Assembly (NCBI RefSeq): GCF_963576545.1
Contig: NC_083658.1
Location: forward strand, 9,312,928 to 9,376,927
DNA: 64,000 nt
Direction of reading: 5' to 3'
From: Limanda limanda
Lineage: Eukaryota; Chordata; Actinopteri; Pleuronectiformes; Pleuronectidae
Shown in pieces: positions 24,079 to 36,352 of the stretch. The position numbers and the translations under genes were made by a program. Below the pieces are notes generated by a model. The model was given only the letters and a program-made list of their open reading frames with translations. It did no database searches and was not told where the DNA came from. Within the stretch, counting starts at the first letter, position 1. Every line of letters begins with the position of its first letter.

Positions 24079-27000
24079 TCAGGCCTGCTGAAGGCCCACG
24101 AGCTCACAACTCTTCTTCCACAGCTCTTCTTGAAGCTCAGAGTCGAAGGACAGGTCAGAGGACTGAGTCTTCTTGCCGTTATACAGGTAACAGCCCCCCA
24201 CTCCCTCCATTTCAGAGGCAGCAGCAGCGAAGACGGCCACAGATGCTCCCTCTGCTGGAGTCTAAGAAACACAGATACAATACGGTGGAACATATTAAAC
24301 CAAAAAGGGGATGGTGGTGGGGCATGCTCATCACAAAGTATCCCAGAAATATTGAACCATCTAGAGGGCCCAAAAATATATCGAAGCCTCTTGAAGTACA
24401 ACTAGGAACTCCAAAAAGCCCCTTCTCATCCATCTCTAGAACATTGTCACTAATTATTGAAATTTCCAAACACACAGAGTGTCAACACAGTTATATCGTG
24501 AAAGACAGAGGAAGTGGTTTGACACAAAGTTACACATGTCTGAGATAAAAGTCAAGGGGATAGGAGCTGGTAAAGCGGCTTGCATGAGGACCCTGTCACA
24601 TCCATTGAAGTTTATGATAACTTACCAAACAGGCCTTTATCAGACACTAACTGAAGGATTTAAAACATTCGTAACATCTTTTAAAAGTAGGATCCGATGA
24701 ATTGATCTTAGTCTGCTGTTGGTTGGTTAATCTGAATGACACTTCACTCCAGAGGGTGCTAAATTAATTTCTCATCCCTGCATTCTCATTTTTATTTTTC
24801 TAAACCTCTTGGTGAGTTTCACTTATAGGCTGAAGGCTAATGCAAGAATATGACCAAGGATTGAGATAATGGGTGGTCATGACATCAACCACTGATCATT
24901 CTTTGTTGAGTTGTGTAGTGACGCCACATCTGTTATTAGACCTATTTTACTTAAAAAATCCTGAAAAGATGTTAAAATCACGGAGGAAAACATCTAAAAA
25001 TGTGAATCACCACCACGCTTGAAAAGAGAACATCCAAATCAGATTATTTTTGGCTGTATTGCTTATACTTAGTAGATTTAAAATTAATTAGACTGTGTTA
25101 ACACAAAACAAGTCATATGTACCCTGAACAGAATCTTGGCCACTGGTTTCTTCATCATCTGTGCAAGGGTATACAGGTTGTCATACAAGGCTGTGTCCAC
25201 CATCCCAGGGTCCACAGCATTGACAATAACTGGAAAGCCGGCAGCTGACAGCTGCTCCTGCAGGTAGTAGGTGAAGAGGACCAGAGCCAATTTGCTTTGA
25301 GAATAGGCCCCATGGGAACTGTAGCAGACCCTAGAGACAGAGGGGGGGGGGGGGGGGAGATTCAGGTTAACTCACAAGTCCTCAAACTCTCAGTCTGACA
25401 TAGCTCTTTGTTGGCTTAAAGAATGAGCCATGGCCATTGAAAAAAATCTATATGTAAATGCTTTATTTAGCCTGAGTGTACCCTCAAATGTGATGTAAAC
25501 AACTGTTCCTGTATTGCCATGGATTTTTTTGTGTGTGAAGCTCTTTGTAACCTTGTTTAGATAAGTGCTCTACAAATAAAGTTATTATTATCTGTAACTG
25601 AAGTTTTGTCTCTGCTAAAGTTTGATGCTCTTGGGGCCCAACATGTACTGCGCAATTCTCCTCCTTCCTCTTACCTCCGGTTTAAGTCATCCATGTCCAT
25701 AACTCCTGAATAGTGTGTGGCAGAGGACATGTTGATGACTCTGGAGCAGCGGCCCTGTTGTCCGGACGTCTTCAGCAGATCCAACAGCAGGTTGGTCAGC
25801 AGGAAGTGGCCCAAGTAGTTGAGACCAAAGTGGAACTCAAAGCCGTCCTCTGTGTTACTCTCAGAAACCAGCATAGTCCCAGCTCCATGTGAGAACCACA
25901 AGTAGAATATTAGATCGTTTTTTTAGATCGAGTCAGCATAAACCATAGTAGTACAACCATATATGTAGGTGTAATTGACAATGACTGTGAAACAGCTTAC
26001 CATTGTTAACCAGAACATGGAGCGGTAGACCTCTGTCTTTGAAAGCCTGAACAAACTGCCGCACTGATTTCAGTGAGGTCAGGTCCATAAAGACAAACTC
26101 AGCTGTGAAATTAAAAATAGAATTTATTAAACAGTCTATAAGATATGGAATTTAAAAGAACAATTTGAACTAGTACACCTTGTGCATAGTCAACTTCAAT
26201 ACCCTCCATTGATCCTGGTCCCATTTTATATTATTTATTACAGCAGAAGTCTTTTTCCAGAGAATATGAAAGACTGCTTAAAAACTGTGAAATGTAATTA
26301 GGGAAACTCCACCATTAATCTACGAGGTTGGCTTCCCCTCCGCACACAACCTCTGACAAATAAATGGACTGCATTCATTCATTGGTTTCCAATATTAGAC
26401 AGCAATTATCACCTCAAGTTGTGACTAAATGTTTGAATGCGGAACACTTGGAAAAGATCACGTAGTAGATACATCCAATGCAGTCTATTACAGCAGTTCT
26501 GGAATACATTTGGGGGGCTCTAGTGTGTGATACTGTTAAACTGTATTGCATTATACAAAAAGGTCCATGTCTGCTATCTGGCCTACCCTCATTGATATTA
26601 ATAGGGAAGACAAACGAGACAGTTCAACAGCACCTCAAATTGCAAATTACACACTTAAATTGAGCATAATCGCCATGAAGAAGGATTAACTTCAGGACTG
26701 TTGTTCAGTAGCAGAGTGTATTTTTATTTTAGTGTTTCGAAGAAATTGACATCTGAGCGAAAATACTTCATGTCGCTGTTCAGATATTCCCTTTTTCTTT
26801 AGCTCTGCTTTTGGTCTCTACCTATCTCTGATATATCTGTCGAATATCTCTATCTGTCAATAATGGATTAATGCAGTTATACAATTACATGAGGCAAAAA
26901 TTTAGTTTGGGTTTAAATTAGGGCTGTCAATTTAACGCGTTATTAACGGCGTTAACGCAAACCCATTTTAACGCCGTCAATTTTTTTAACTCGAGTTAAA

Positions 27001-30000
27001 GCAGAGCTGCAGCTGCAGCTTCAGTATCTGTGTTTCGCCTCCAGTCTGACCTGCTCTCGCTTTTTGTTTTAATATTTCGCCACCTAAAATATATATTTTA
27101 AAGCTATTGTAGCGTCCCCGCTTACACAGGACACGGAACTTCTTCGTGGTTTAGTAACTGGTATTTTCCTCTACACGAACATGTGCACCTCTCGCTGTTA
27201 CTCCGTCTCTCGCAGACATCAACACTTCACTTCCTCATTGATCCCCGATCCCCCCATCCTATTGGTCCAAACAGTCACATGTCCCACCCAGACCCCTTCA
27301 TGACCGTCAGACATCAGAGAGCTCCTTCAACAGTGTTTTACTGAGCATACGTCAAAACCAAACATAAACATAAACCCAGTCCGTTACACTATTAGGCTGC
27401 AGCTATATGTTTTTATTTATTTAAAAATAGGGTACTTCTTATTTCATACATTTTCCACAAATAAGGGGAGGACTCAAATAGCCCTACAAAGTTCTGTGTT
27501 TCATTTATTTCAAAGTAGGCCGACACCTGCCTGTGTATTTTGTTTGTTTGTTATTTGTTGCTTGTCTGTTTGAGTAGCTAGCTTAAAGCAAAGAAGTAGT
27601 AGGCTTACCTTTTATTGGTAACCTAACTGTTATGGTTCATTGTTTCTGAAATAAGAGGCCTGACTGCTATGTTCACAGCAAACTTGAAAAAAAGAAAATA
27701 TTAAGCCATGGTTTAACTGCACTATAGGCTGAGTCCTTGTTTACCTGAAATGTGCACTTTATAATTTTATTTTGTACCGCCCTGTTTGGCAATGTTGTTT
27801 TTCAATAATATAAAACATTTGCATAAAGCAAGCCAATCCACTTTTCCATGTTGATAAGAGCATTAAGACGAAAGTAAAATTATGGAAAAATAATAAATGA
27901 AGGAACATTCAGAATAGATACAAATTTGCGATTAATTGCGATTAATCGCGAGTTAACTATGACAAAATGCGATTAATCGGGATTAAATATTTTAATCGTT
28001 TGACAGCTCTAGTTTAAATTCTTTTCATGTGAGTCATATGCTGCTGCCTGTGGCTATGTCAAATCAATTTAAATTTCACAGTTTTACTGTCCATTATTCT
28101 AACTGAGATAACTCACGAGGGATAGTAACTAGAGAATGGAGATTGCTTATTGATGTAATGAGGTGAGAATTCACTCAGCTGGAAGGTTCTGGGGCGCTTG
28201 TCTCTACATCACAGTATTTTCAGTACTTGGAAAAGTTTTCAACAGAATATCCATCCACCCATAGTCCCACTTTGTCCTGTGCGCATTAAATATATTTCTC
28301 TCATGTTAAGATATCCTTGTTGAATTGAAATTCATACAAAAAAGACATAACAGACATTCATTTTGAAGCTTATCTACCAATGTTTAATTGAAATACAATA
28401 ATGGACACTGCAAATGACATTACTTTCATTTTGTGGCCATATTTATATATGGTTAATATAAATTTTTTCCTTGTATCTTCGCTATATTGGGCCAGTTTTA
28501 CAGGCTTCCCTTTTGATATCTCGTTTTAGGTGTTTAAAGGGACTCTTACCTTTGTTGCATTTTTACACTTTTTGTGGATAAGGTTAAATTGGTATTAATA
28601 AGGTAATGACACTCTAAAATGCAAGACAGACCCACCAGGAGTTAAAGCAAACAATTATTTCACTCTCGTAATATTTAGTGAAAACTTCAACCAATAAAAT
28701 TCTTCGGACCGAAGGACCTTATTGGCCGACAGACATGCAGCAAACAGACAGGAAGCCCGTCTGCTTCTTGTGGCGCATTCGGGCCCGCGTCATCAAGGCG
28801 CGTCCTCAACTATAGGGTTTGTTTTGATTCCACGGCAGACAGTAGCGAGTAGCGACCGTATCGACCGTAGCGACTGACGATGGCAGACCAAAGTGGTCCA
28901 CGGCGTACTGAAACAGCCGCTCCCAGGGGGAAAAACAAAAGTTTAAAACACCGCGGATGGGAACGAGGGGGTGGGGCATTGGAGGAAGGCGGGATGATTC
29001 GAATGTGCTGTAATTCTCAAATGCAACAAAGGTAAGAGTCCCTTTAATGCGACTGCTTTAAAAGTGTGTTGTTTTACTGCTTTGGCTCAAAACTGCTAAA
29101 ATGACAGACAAAGATAGAAAAGAGAAAAGTTGAGACAGCGGGGTCATTACCTTTTCCTTCGCAGCCTTCCTCATTAATCTTCCTGGCAGCGGCTGCGCCC
29201 TCTTCTCTCTCATTTCCAGCTGGAGATGATGGAGAATTAGCGAGACTGATAACCACTAAAACTGAACTCAGTGACTCATGCCATCTCAGTTTACAATAAT
29301 AGAAATATCATTCATCTTTAAAGCTAAAAACCAGACAACGGAACAAATAGCTACAGTCACAGCGTCTGACTATTGGCGATAGTTCCCATTTCACTGGGAC
29401 ACGAGATTATTACCTCAGTCAGCCAGTTAAAATTTGTTGAAATAACCCACGCAGTGTACAACTTGAAAATAAAATAAAACAATTATACTTCAATTGTTTC
29501 TTTGGCCTCCATGACTCTAATCTTACGATACAAACCAAATATCTATAGAGGGAAAAGGGACCAATCGGGAACCTGTGCATCCATGAGCTTAAGTTTTTAA
29601 ATGAATGTGTCAAAACAGAACATTTGTGAGCTAGATCATTTATTATGTAAGAAAAGGTTCTTTACATTTACATTTTAAACAATTACAGTGCACATCTGCC
29701 GTCTTCCTCTGAGGGCATTTCCTCAATTTATTTACAGTAATGAGAGGGAAACAAACAACGTATATATTTCAAATAGGGCTGGGCAAGTTAACTCGTTTTA
29801 ATCGAGTTACCTCAAGTGATGAGTTAACTCGATTGTTTATCCGCCAATTATTTTCTTTTTTCCTGTTCTGCAGCAGTCAGCAACAGACTTTCACAAAATA
29901 AAAGCCTGACTTTCACAATAAAACAATAAATAATCAAACCTGAGTTAATGGGAGATAAAATAATGAATCGAGTTAACTCATCACTTGAGTTAACTCGATT

Positions 30001-33000
30001 AAATGAGTTAACTTGCCCAGCCCTAATTTCAAATAAAGCTGGATGCAGGGATGTATCAACATGCATTTATAATGGGAAGCGGGGTATATTCTGTATGCAG
30101 TAATTAGACTTTTGCGTAAAAGCCAGTACACAGATGGAGATGCTGACTGAGTTAGTGCAGTTGCTTACCAATGACAACATGCATGCCTAGGCTTGCCAGA
30201 TGTTTTGCTGCCTCTAAACCCATTCCTCTGGTACCCCCCGTCACAATGGCAACCCTTCCATTTTGCTTGGGTAAGACTGTGGAGGAGAGAGGGCTCAAAT
30301 CAGTATCAAAATGAGTCTTACTGACCCAGTATTGCAGATAAATTTTTTTGCGCCAGCATACAAGAGCGTATCGTTGCCACGCTGGAAAAAGAAAAGACCA
30401 GATTAGTATCACGTTTGTAACATGGTAACTTTTGTAAAAAAAATTTTTTACATTACAATGTATAAAAAAATCACTTTATGACGAAATAACCAATTATATT
30501 GTTGAACATATCACATAATCCCAGTGATTCTGCATGGCCAAGGGTCCTTGGGCAAGATACTGAACTTCAAAATTGCCCCTTCTCATAGAGAAAGTGCTGC
30601 ATTAAAACACAGTGTATGAATGTTACACACATAGTCTACCATTACTGACAATAACTCCTTCATTAAAATAACAGAAACAAAACAAAATTAATAGGTCAGG
30701 CAAGTTGAATTACACAGCCCGACAAAAACTATAAAGAAAGCAGCAAATGTTTCCAGGAGGCAAGGGCAGATAATGACAACACACAGTATTAACACAACAT
30801 TATCATAATCACAAACAATTCTTATATACTTCTTTGATCCAAAACATTATGGATGAATTGCTGTTAATGTTATTACAAGGAAATAGATTTTCTGTAGAGA
30901 GGTTAAACACATATAGTCCACCAACATTGGTGTTTTCTAACCAAACCTCTTCTCAGGACAATATGGGTGTGGACCAGTAAAAAGAAAGGCCTACCAACAC
31001 CTGTAAAAGGTGAGTAACCTGCATGTCTTAACTCTTTAACTCCTGAACAAACAGAAATGTAAGTTTATGACTGACACTGAGTCCACAGCCCGAGTCTACA
31101 GTCAAACCAGAAGCAGCTCTGTGATGCAGTGTTTACAACAATATCAAAACCTGAGCTTGCTAGAGTACCACCTTGAAAACATTTTAATTTCCATTATCGA
31201 CATAAGTCCATTTTATAGCATTTATCTCACATATTAATAACTACTTAACTCAAAGTCCAGATGTAGCTGATGGTAATGTAATTAGTTTTACAGATATGTA
31301 CATGTATGATGTATATATCCTAAAGGGACCGTGGATGTGGCTGAAAGGATTTCATGGCAATGATTCAGTATTTGTTGAACTCTTTAGACTGATCCGAAAG
31401 AAAATCTGCCAGCAAAGCTAAATACAACTTTGAATGGTTTTAGTGTTGAAGCTGTTACTTGAACAGCCGCAGCTCCACAGTTGGGTTCTGCATCACTGTT
31501 TAGCTGTAATAAAGAGGCTAGCTGTTTCTCCCACTTCTAGTTTTTGTACGTGATGATTAATTAGGCTCAGATATTTAGGTCCGTCTATGAGATGCAATTG
31601 ATAAAATCAAAGCTTTCCCCAAAATATTACACTTATCTTATGTGTCTGGGTGAAAAAGGTTACAAAATTACAGTGCTGATTAAATTAAACACCTTTATTT
31701 TTTGATTCAGCAAATGAAATGCAGGTCACACGGTGCAGACGGAACAAATCCTCAAAATTCCTCGGTCTATTGCAATTTAACTATAAACCCACAGAAACTC
31801 ACGAGGCTGACCCATACTTTTTCAGTGAGAGCATCCAAAATCTGGAATAGACTCCCTATAGTTATCAGAAACAATTCTAAACCTAATTATTTAACTATTG
31901 TCTATTACATTACTGTTTAACATTTTGTTTTTCTATTGATAATAGTGATCTATCTTTTGCTACCAGATGAATACGGTCCATTCTCACACACATGCAACAA
32001 ACCACAGGGAACCTGTTATTCGATAATTGGGCTTTGCGGATTAGGCACACTTTAATCTTTTAACTTGAATGGTATTTCAGTTCAACTTTGACCCATAACA
32101 GTTATTTGCAACACAAATTTGGAATGCCCCATAATGCCCCTTTGGCCTAGATTCCTTGTGAGATTAGGAGTTTAAAAACCCATTTCACCACAAGGAGGCA
32201 CAATTGACTCTTTGTCATCAAGTGTAATTCATTAGCAACTTCTCACTCTACCATCACATGATTTAACACAAACTTTCCTTGTGGTTGATTGCTCGGAATA
32301 CAAACAAAATATTCAAAACAGTAACAATGAAAACACTGTTCCTTCCAGAGTTAGGCTAAGTGCATGAAGAACATTACATAGAGGGAGTTTTTTGTTATTT
32401 AGAGGCAGTTGTTCCATTGTTTGGACAAAAATATATGAACTAAAAGGTACAGCAAGGAGCTTTTTCAACATCTGTCCTCTTAAGCTGATTGTAAAAGTTA
32501 AACTTCAAATGAGCAAATCCTGAAAAAGCTCTAGGGAAGTAAAAAAAACAATGAATTTAGTTCATTTTATCAAATTTCCACTTCAATTGCCAAGGTTTGT
32601 AGGTGTTTTTGCTCATATTTCAAGAGTCAAAATTTCAGAAGGGATGGAAATCTGAGGGGGAGATGAGTTAGGAAATCATGACTATGTATCTCTAGCATAT
32701 CTGATAACTGATACTTGGTGACATTTAAACTCCAGCTTAATTACAGGAGCTGGCCTATAACACTGGACGGCCATAGGACAAAGAACAAGAAATTTCCTAG
32801 GGGATATAACAGAGCTGAAGGGGGGCTGATATTGTGCCTCTTCTTAGCCAGGACTCAAGGTTGAAGATTAAGACAAAATGGCAATGTGGCTCACACAAGA
32901 TTGTGTTATTTTGGATGCGTTTCCAGGATAAAGTTTTACAAATCCACTTCGGGAAAATCCAGTATGCAGAACTCGAGTATCGCCTATAAAACGTTTCAAA

Positions 33001-33864
33001 ATCACTTCAGAAAGGATTTGAATAACTGACCAGTGCACATCATTTAAAAGAAAAAAAAGAAATCCTATTTGTGTCAGGCTTTACTTGAATGATTTTAGAC
33101 AGTTTCATCATATTTTCTTGGATATGGATATTTTCTAAATGCATGCACAAACCCACACTGTTTATATTGATATACTTGCATTTTCTTGGTAAAACTACAC
33201 TCAAATTGAAGCATAATTGCTTACGATGCAAACACTATGTTTGAGAACCTGGTGGCTGATGATGCCATCTCTCGGGTGAGTTCAATCCTAGGAAAGGATT
33301 CTTGCCACCAAGGAAAGTATGTTGTGACAGAGATGTCAAACCAATGTAGATTAGGTTTGTAGTACTGTGACTTTTGAGCTTAGGTTTGTAAGAACTCAAT
33401 AAAAATAGGATTCTGTGGGCATTCGTTTTTCAAGTACTGAGGGTTAATATAATATCATATCAATCTAACCAACAAAAGGGTGAAGTACAACCTGTTGTTT
33501 TGCAAAGTAGTACAATTACTGAAGTAAAGCAAAACAACAACAAAAAGGCATATTGAGCATTCCAGTCTAAGTCAATTGAGACACAAATAATAAAATAGGT
33601 CTAAACTAACCCATATAAAAAAATAGATATGTTTTCAAAACTCTCTACAGCAGCTCCTTACTTCAGAAATTCTAAATGAGGGAGTACTGGAATGCAAACG
33701 TAATAACACGTTAAAACATTACAATTGACTAAATCAACGTGTAGGGAATGAAAAAATACCTGACCTGGTAACGTAAAAGATCTGTTGAACATCTGATAAA
33801 TCAGAACTTTAATGCCGCACAAATAAAATCGGAGAAGAGTCATCAACACCGCCTGTAGCCACAT
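24079..33864 (-). CDS. dhrsx: DHRSX, short-chain dehydrogenase/reductase
   Basis: Seven coding exons on the minus strand: 33864-33765, 30276-30169, 29219-29151, 26102-26001, 25882-25675, 25330-25123 and 24261-24079. They join to 325 residues, close to the roughly 330 of mammalian DHRSX. Residues 1-30 are a hydrophobic membrane or ER segment. The Rossmann cofactor loop TGGTRGMG is at 46-53, NNAG at 125-128, the catalytic serine in NMSSATHY near 180, and YSQSK at 205-209 holds the active-site Tyr and Lys. The last exon gives EGVGGCYLYNGKK and ELQEELWKKSCELVGL, matching the DHRSX tail. Established work on human DHRSX assigns dual polyprenol/dolichal oxidoreductase activity in dolichol synthesis. 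The start is the ATG at 33864; an upstream in-frame GTG is not needed. Introns carry three DNA-transposon copies. All catalytic residues are intact, so the gene looks functional. Confidence 0.95.
25342..25357. repeat. Poly-G/poly-C tract at a dhrsx splice acceptor
   Basis: Sixteen consecutive G on plus. On the transcribed minus strand this is a C16 run about ten bases before the AG of dhrsx exon 6, so it forms most of that intron's polypyrimidine tract. Confidence 0.9.
25385..25592 (+). mobile_element. LINE (L2/CR1-type) 3' end fragment
   Basis: Ends in 'gtgctctacaaataaagttattattat', preceded by 'ttgtaaccttgttt', the tail shape of an abundant fish LINE. Located in the dhrsx intron between exons 5 and 6. 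Assigned by recognition of the tail; no RT frame survives. Confidence 0.55.
26919..28011. mobile_element. Non-autonomous hAT transposon, 1093 bp
   Basis: Terminal inverted repeats TAGGGCTGTCAA and TTTGACAGCTCTA (one mismatch) bound the element. Identical 8-bp direct repeats GTTTAAAT flank it at 26911-26918 and 28012-28019, the target-site duplication length of hAT elements. Subterminal 'gcgattaatcgc'-like palindromes lie inside each end. No transposase frame is seen. Inserted in the dhrsx intron between exons 3 and 4. Confidence 0.88.
28534..29046. mobile_element. TIR element flanked by TTAA, about 0.5 kb
   Basis: The left end TTAAAGGGACTCTTACCTTT is mirrored at the right end by AAAGGTAAGAGTCCCTTTAA, with the homology continuing through 'gttgcat'. 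The 4-bp TTAA at both outer ends would suit a piggyBac-type target duplication, but the terminal bases are not the usual CCC/CCT, so the class is uncertain. It lies about 100 bp downstream of dhrsx exon 3 in the direction of transcription. Confidence 0.75.
29774..30025. mobile_element. Foldback hAT-type MITE, 252 bp
   Basis: Long terminal inverted repeats (about 55-60 bp, starting TAGGGCTGGGCAAGTTAACT) fold onto each other. Identical 8-bp direct repeats ATTTCAAA flank the element at 29766-29773 and 30026-30033. It sits in the dhrsx intron between exons 2 and 3. Confidence 0.88.
31700..31915 (+). pseudogene. LINE open-frame remnant
   Basis: A 72-residue frame contains TFSVRASKIWNRLPIVIRN, which resembles the 'aWNsLP..ir' stretch near the C-terminus of fish LINE or retroelement polyproteins. 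It is too short to be intact and lies inside the first dhrsx intron, antisense to it. Confidence 0.45.
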
Positions 33865-33879
33865 TCTTCTGCTTCCGAG

Positions 33880-34020
33880 TTCCACTGTGTTGCACTTAAA
33901 AGTGTCCGGGTCGCCGTCTGGACTGGTTATGGTGCTCTCTCTCCACGGGTCCTCGCGTGTATAGCAAAAAAAAAGTCCGCCCCGTCCGCCCTCAAGACTA
34001 CGTCACAAGTTACTATAAAT
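33880..34020 (-). promoter_or_regulatory. dhrsx: Probable dhrsx core promoter
   Basis: Immediately 5' of the dhrsx start there are GC boxes (ccgccccgtccgccc at about 33977-33991) and a CRE-like tacgtca at 33999-34005, typical of a TATA-less housekeeping promoter. The position of transcription start is not determinable. Confidence 0.45.
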
Positions 34021-34884
34021 ATGCATTTATAGCTTTATATGGTGAATTCGACTAATTTGTTTTTACTTTGAAATTTGCGACTTCCGGGATTTTTTCGAGA
34101 TCTGTATTACACATTAGATCAGACCTTTCTGCAATCCCGTACATTGCTTTCTAACCACACCTGCAGAAAGAACGGAGATATCATACTCAAAAGTATGATT
34201 CTGCCCTAATTCTATAATCTGGGATAGGTCACTTTTTAATCTGGGACACTTGAACTGGGTTTTATCATTTTGCTTTATGCAGGTCAAGCTCAATATTACC
34301 AATTTTTAGAAATCATTGTGAAAAAAATGAAATGAATAAGTTAATTTATATTATTCTTTCATTAATAACCCTATCTTATATAAAGAAACATTAATCAAAA
34401 CATTCTTTTAATGCTGTATCACGTTTCTAAAACAGGCAAGGGAGGTAACTGCTGGGGGCTCCAGGCCATGAGGGCCCCCTGAGGGCCCCCTGAGGGCTGA
34501 CCAACTTTACTCCACAGCAGTGTCATCATGTGGCAAGTGACTAGAACTTCTACAAGGCATTTGATATGCTAGAACATCATCTCTATTTCAAGTCTGCAAC
34601 ATAATATAATCTATTTATAAGGACACATGACTAGCTCAGTGGCTCTGCCCCAGGGTACATCTCCTCATTTCTCTATAAATAGGAGTCAAACAAGGATGCA
34701 ACAGTTCACCTTTTTTATTTGTTCTTGCAGCAGACATGTTGGCCATTCATATAAAAAAATGAAGACATTCTCAAAATGAATGTTTTTGATAAACAGATTG
34801 TCATAAACTGATGACCTTAATATGTTCTTGAAAAATGTAGGACAAATCCCTAAGGTGTTAGATTGAATTGCTGTGTTCTCTAAA

Positions 34885-35110
34885 GCATCAGGTTAAATCC
34901 TGATTCGCAACAAATGTGAATTAATGGTTAAACATGCTGGCAGCCTCACAAAGGCTAACAACATCCCCATCACATTGTCTGTCAAATATCTGGGAATTCA
35001 TGTAACAAATGACCATCAGAGAAACCTTAAATATACTAAACAAAACAAAGTTCTGGAAATCAAGTCCAAACTGACTTTTTGGCTACAAAGACTTGACCAC
35101 AGTTCAATAT
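34885..35110 (+). pseudogene. LINE-1-type reverse transcriptase fragment
   Basis: The frame reads SVKYLGIHVTNDHQRNLKYT...KLTFWLQRLD, matching in spacing the 'fkYLGi.it' to 'l..W..l.ls' stretch C-terminal to the RT catalytic site of L1-clade elements. There is no complete ORF. It ends in a short (AT)n run. Confidence 0.6.
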
Positions 35111-35602
35111 ATATATATACATAAAAATTTATATTTCAATACCAGATATAAACATTTGGAAAAATAGAAACCTTCTAGAGACGCATATACTACATATTGC
35201 ATCCTCATTACAAAACACACACTGCAAACGGCAAAGAGAAAGGAGTAAAAAATCTACAATAAAAAAAAAGTTAAATCACACTAAAGAAACACTGAGGATT
35301 AAAGACACACTCCTGCAATAGCCTATGCCGCCATCACTAAGCATTCAACAACTTTGTGCTTTTAATAAATCTGTTCACATTACATAAATTGTAAACTTAA
35401 AATACACGGATTTGACTGAGCAGAGCAACAACAGCTAGTGCATTTCAAAAAAAACAACAACACAAAGGCAAAGTAAAACAGTCATACTATCTAATAACCA
35501 ACAATAAGGCAACTAGACAAGACAAGAGTGGTAACATCCACACAACGCGCTGCAGGAGCTACTTCACTCTATAAACACCGGTGTGAGACGCGGACACAAC
35601 GC

Positions 35603-35701
35603 TGTCATGCCTTGCATTTCTGCTTTCTTTTTGGTTCAATGTTTCCGTTCTCACAGGTCATCATCACAGATCAAGTCGTTGGAGTGGTAAGTGTGCAAAT
35701 T
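35603..35701 (+). pseudogene. Orphan duplicate of CD99-like exon 2
   Basis: These 99 bp match 38671-38769 at about 94 of 99 positions. The match includes an acceptor (cacag), a 30-bp phase-1 exon at 35657-35686 that is identical in both copies, and a gtaagtgtg donor. It lies 1.6 kb upstream of the signal-peptide exon, so in the model used here it is outside the gene. It is either a relic of an older tandem gene copy or an exon of an unseen alternative transcript. Confidence 0.7.
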
Positions 35702-36104
35702 CAGGCCCACTAGTTTTTCTTTTTACCAAATAATTTAGTCAGATATGGTAAAAATAATCCATATTCACCAACAAATACCAGGAAGCAATGCTTTTTTAAT
35801 AGCTAAATGTGTTAATGTCCTGTGCAGTGCATGACGCATTTATCCCACATTTGGTTATGGGCGGAGTCCCTGATTTTGTTGGAACCTCCACTGATAACTA
35901 CAAATCCTCGAAAACTCTCAGCTTAGTGTTTGGAGGCTCAATCATTTTACAACATCATTAAACTAAAACTGCGGTAATTACATAGCAACTCCCAATCCAT
36001 CCATGACATATAGTTTTATTAAGTCAACAGAACTGTCAAAATTAAATAAAAACTTAATTTGGACTATAACCAAAGACTATAACCATTTCAATTATGTCAG
36101 GTCA

Positions 36105-36128
36105 TCATATATATATATATATATATAT
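36105..36128. repeat. (AT)n microsatellite
   Basis: AT dinucleotide run. Confidence 0.8.
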
Positions 36129-36289
36129 TTTTAATATAACTAAATTATTTCAAAGTTAAGTAACAAAAAAAATAATTGTTTATAATCTCTTTGGTTTTTA
36201 CCAGTTTTTTATTTTCAGATTTTAATTTCTACTTTTTTACCCTGTCCATAATGATCGACATTATTATGACACAACGGTGATTGAATAAT

Positions 36290-36352
36290 TATTTCCCTGC
36301 GCACCCCCTAGAGGCAGCTCCTGCGCACCACACTTTGGGAATGCCTGCTCTA
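36290..36352 (-). mobile_element. hAT-type terminal fragment
   Basis: On minus it reads 'caggcattcccaaagtgtgg' followed by a 'gcctctagggggtgcgcagg' segment, the form of the widespread CAGxGxTTCCCAAA hAT terminus. Only one end is visible. Confidence 0.45.

Noticed and set aside
33865..33885. Upstream GTG start for dhrsx
   Set aside because: Non-ATG start is unnecessary; the ATG at 33864 leads directly into the hydrophobic N-terminus and gives the expected length.
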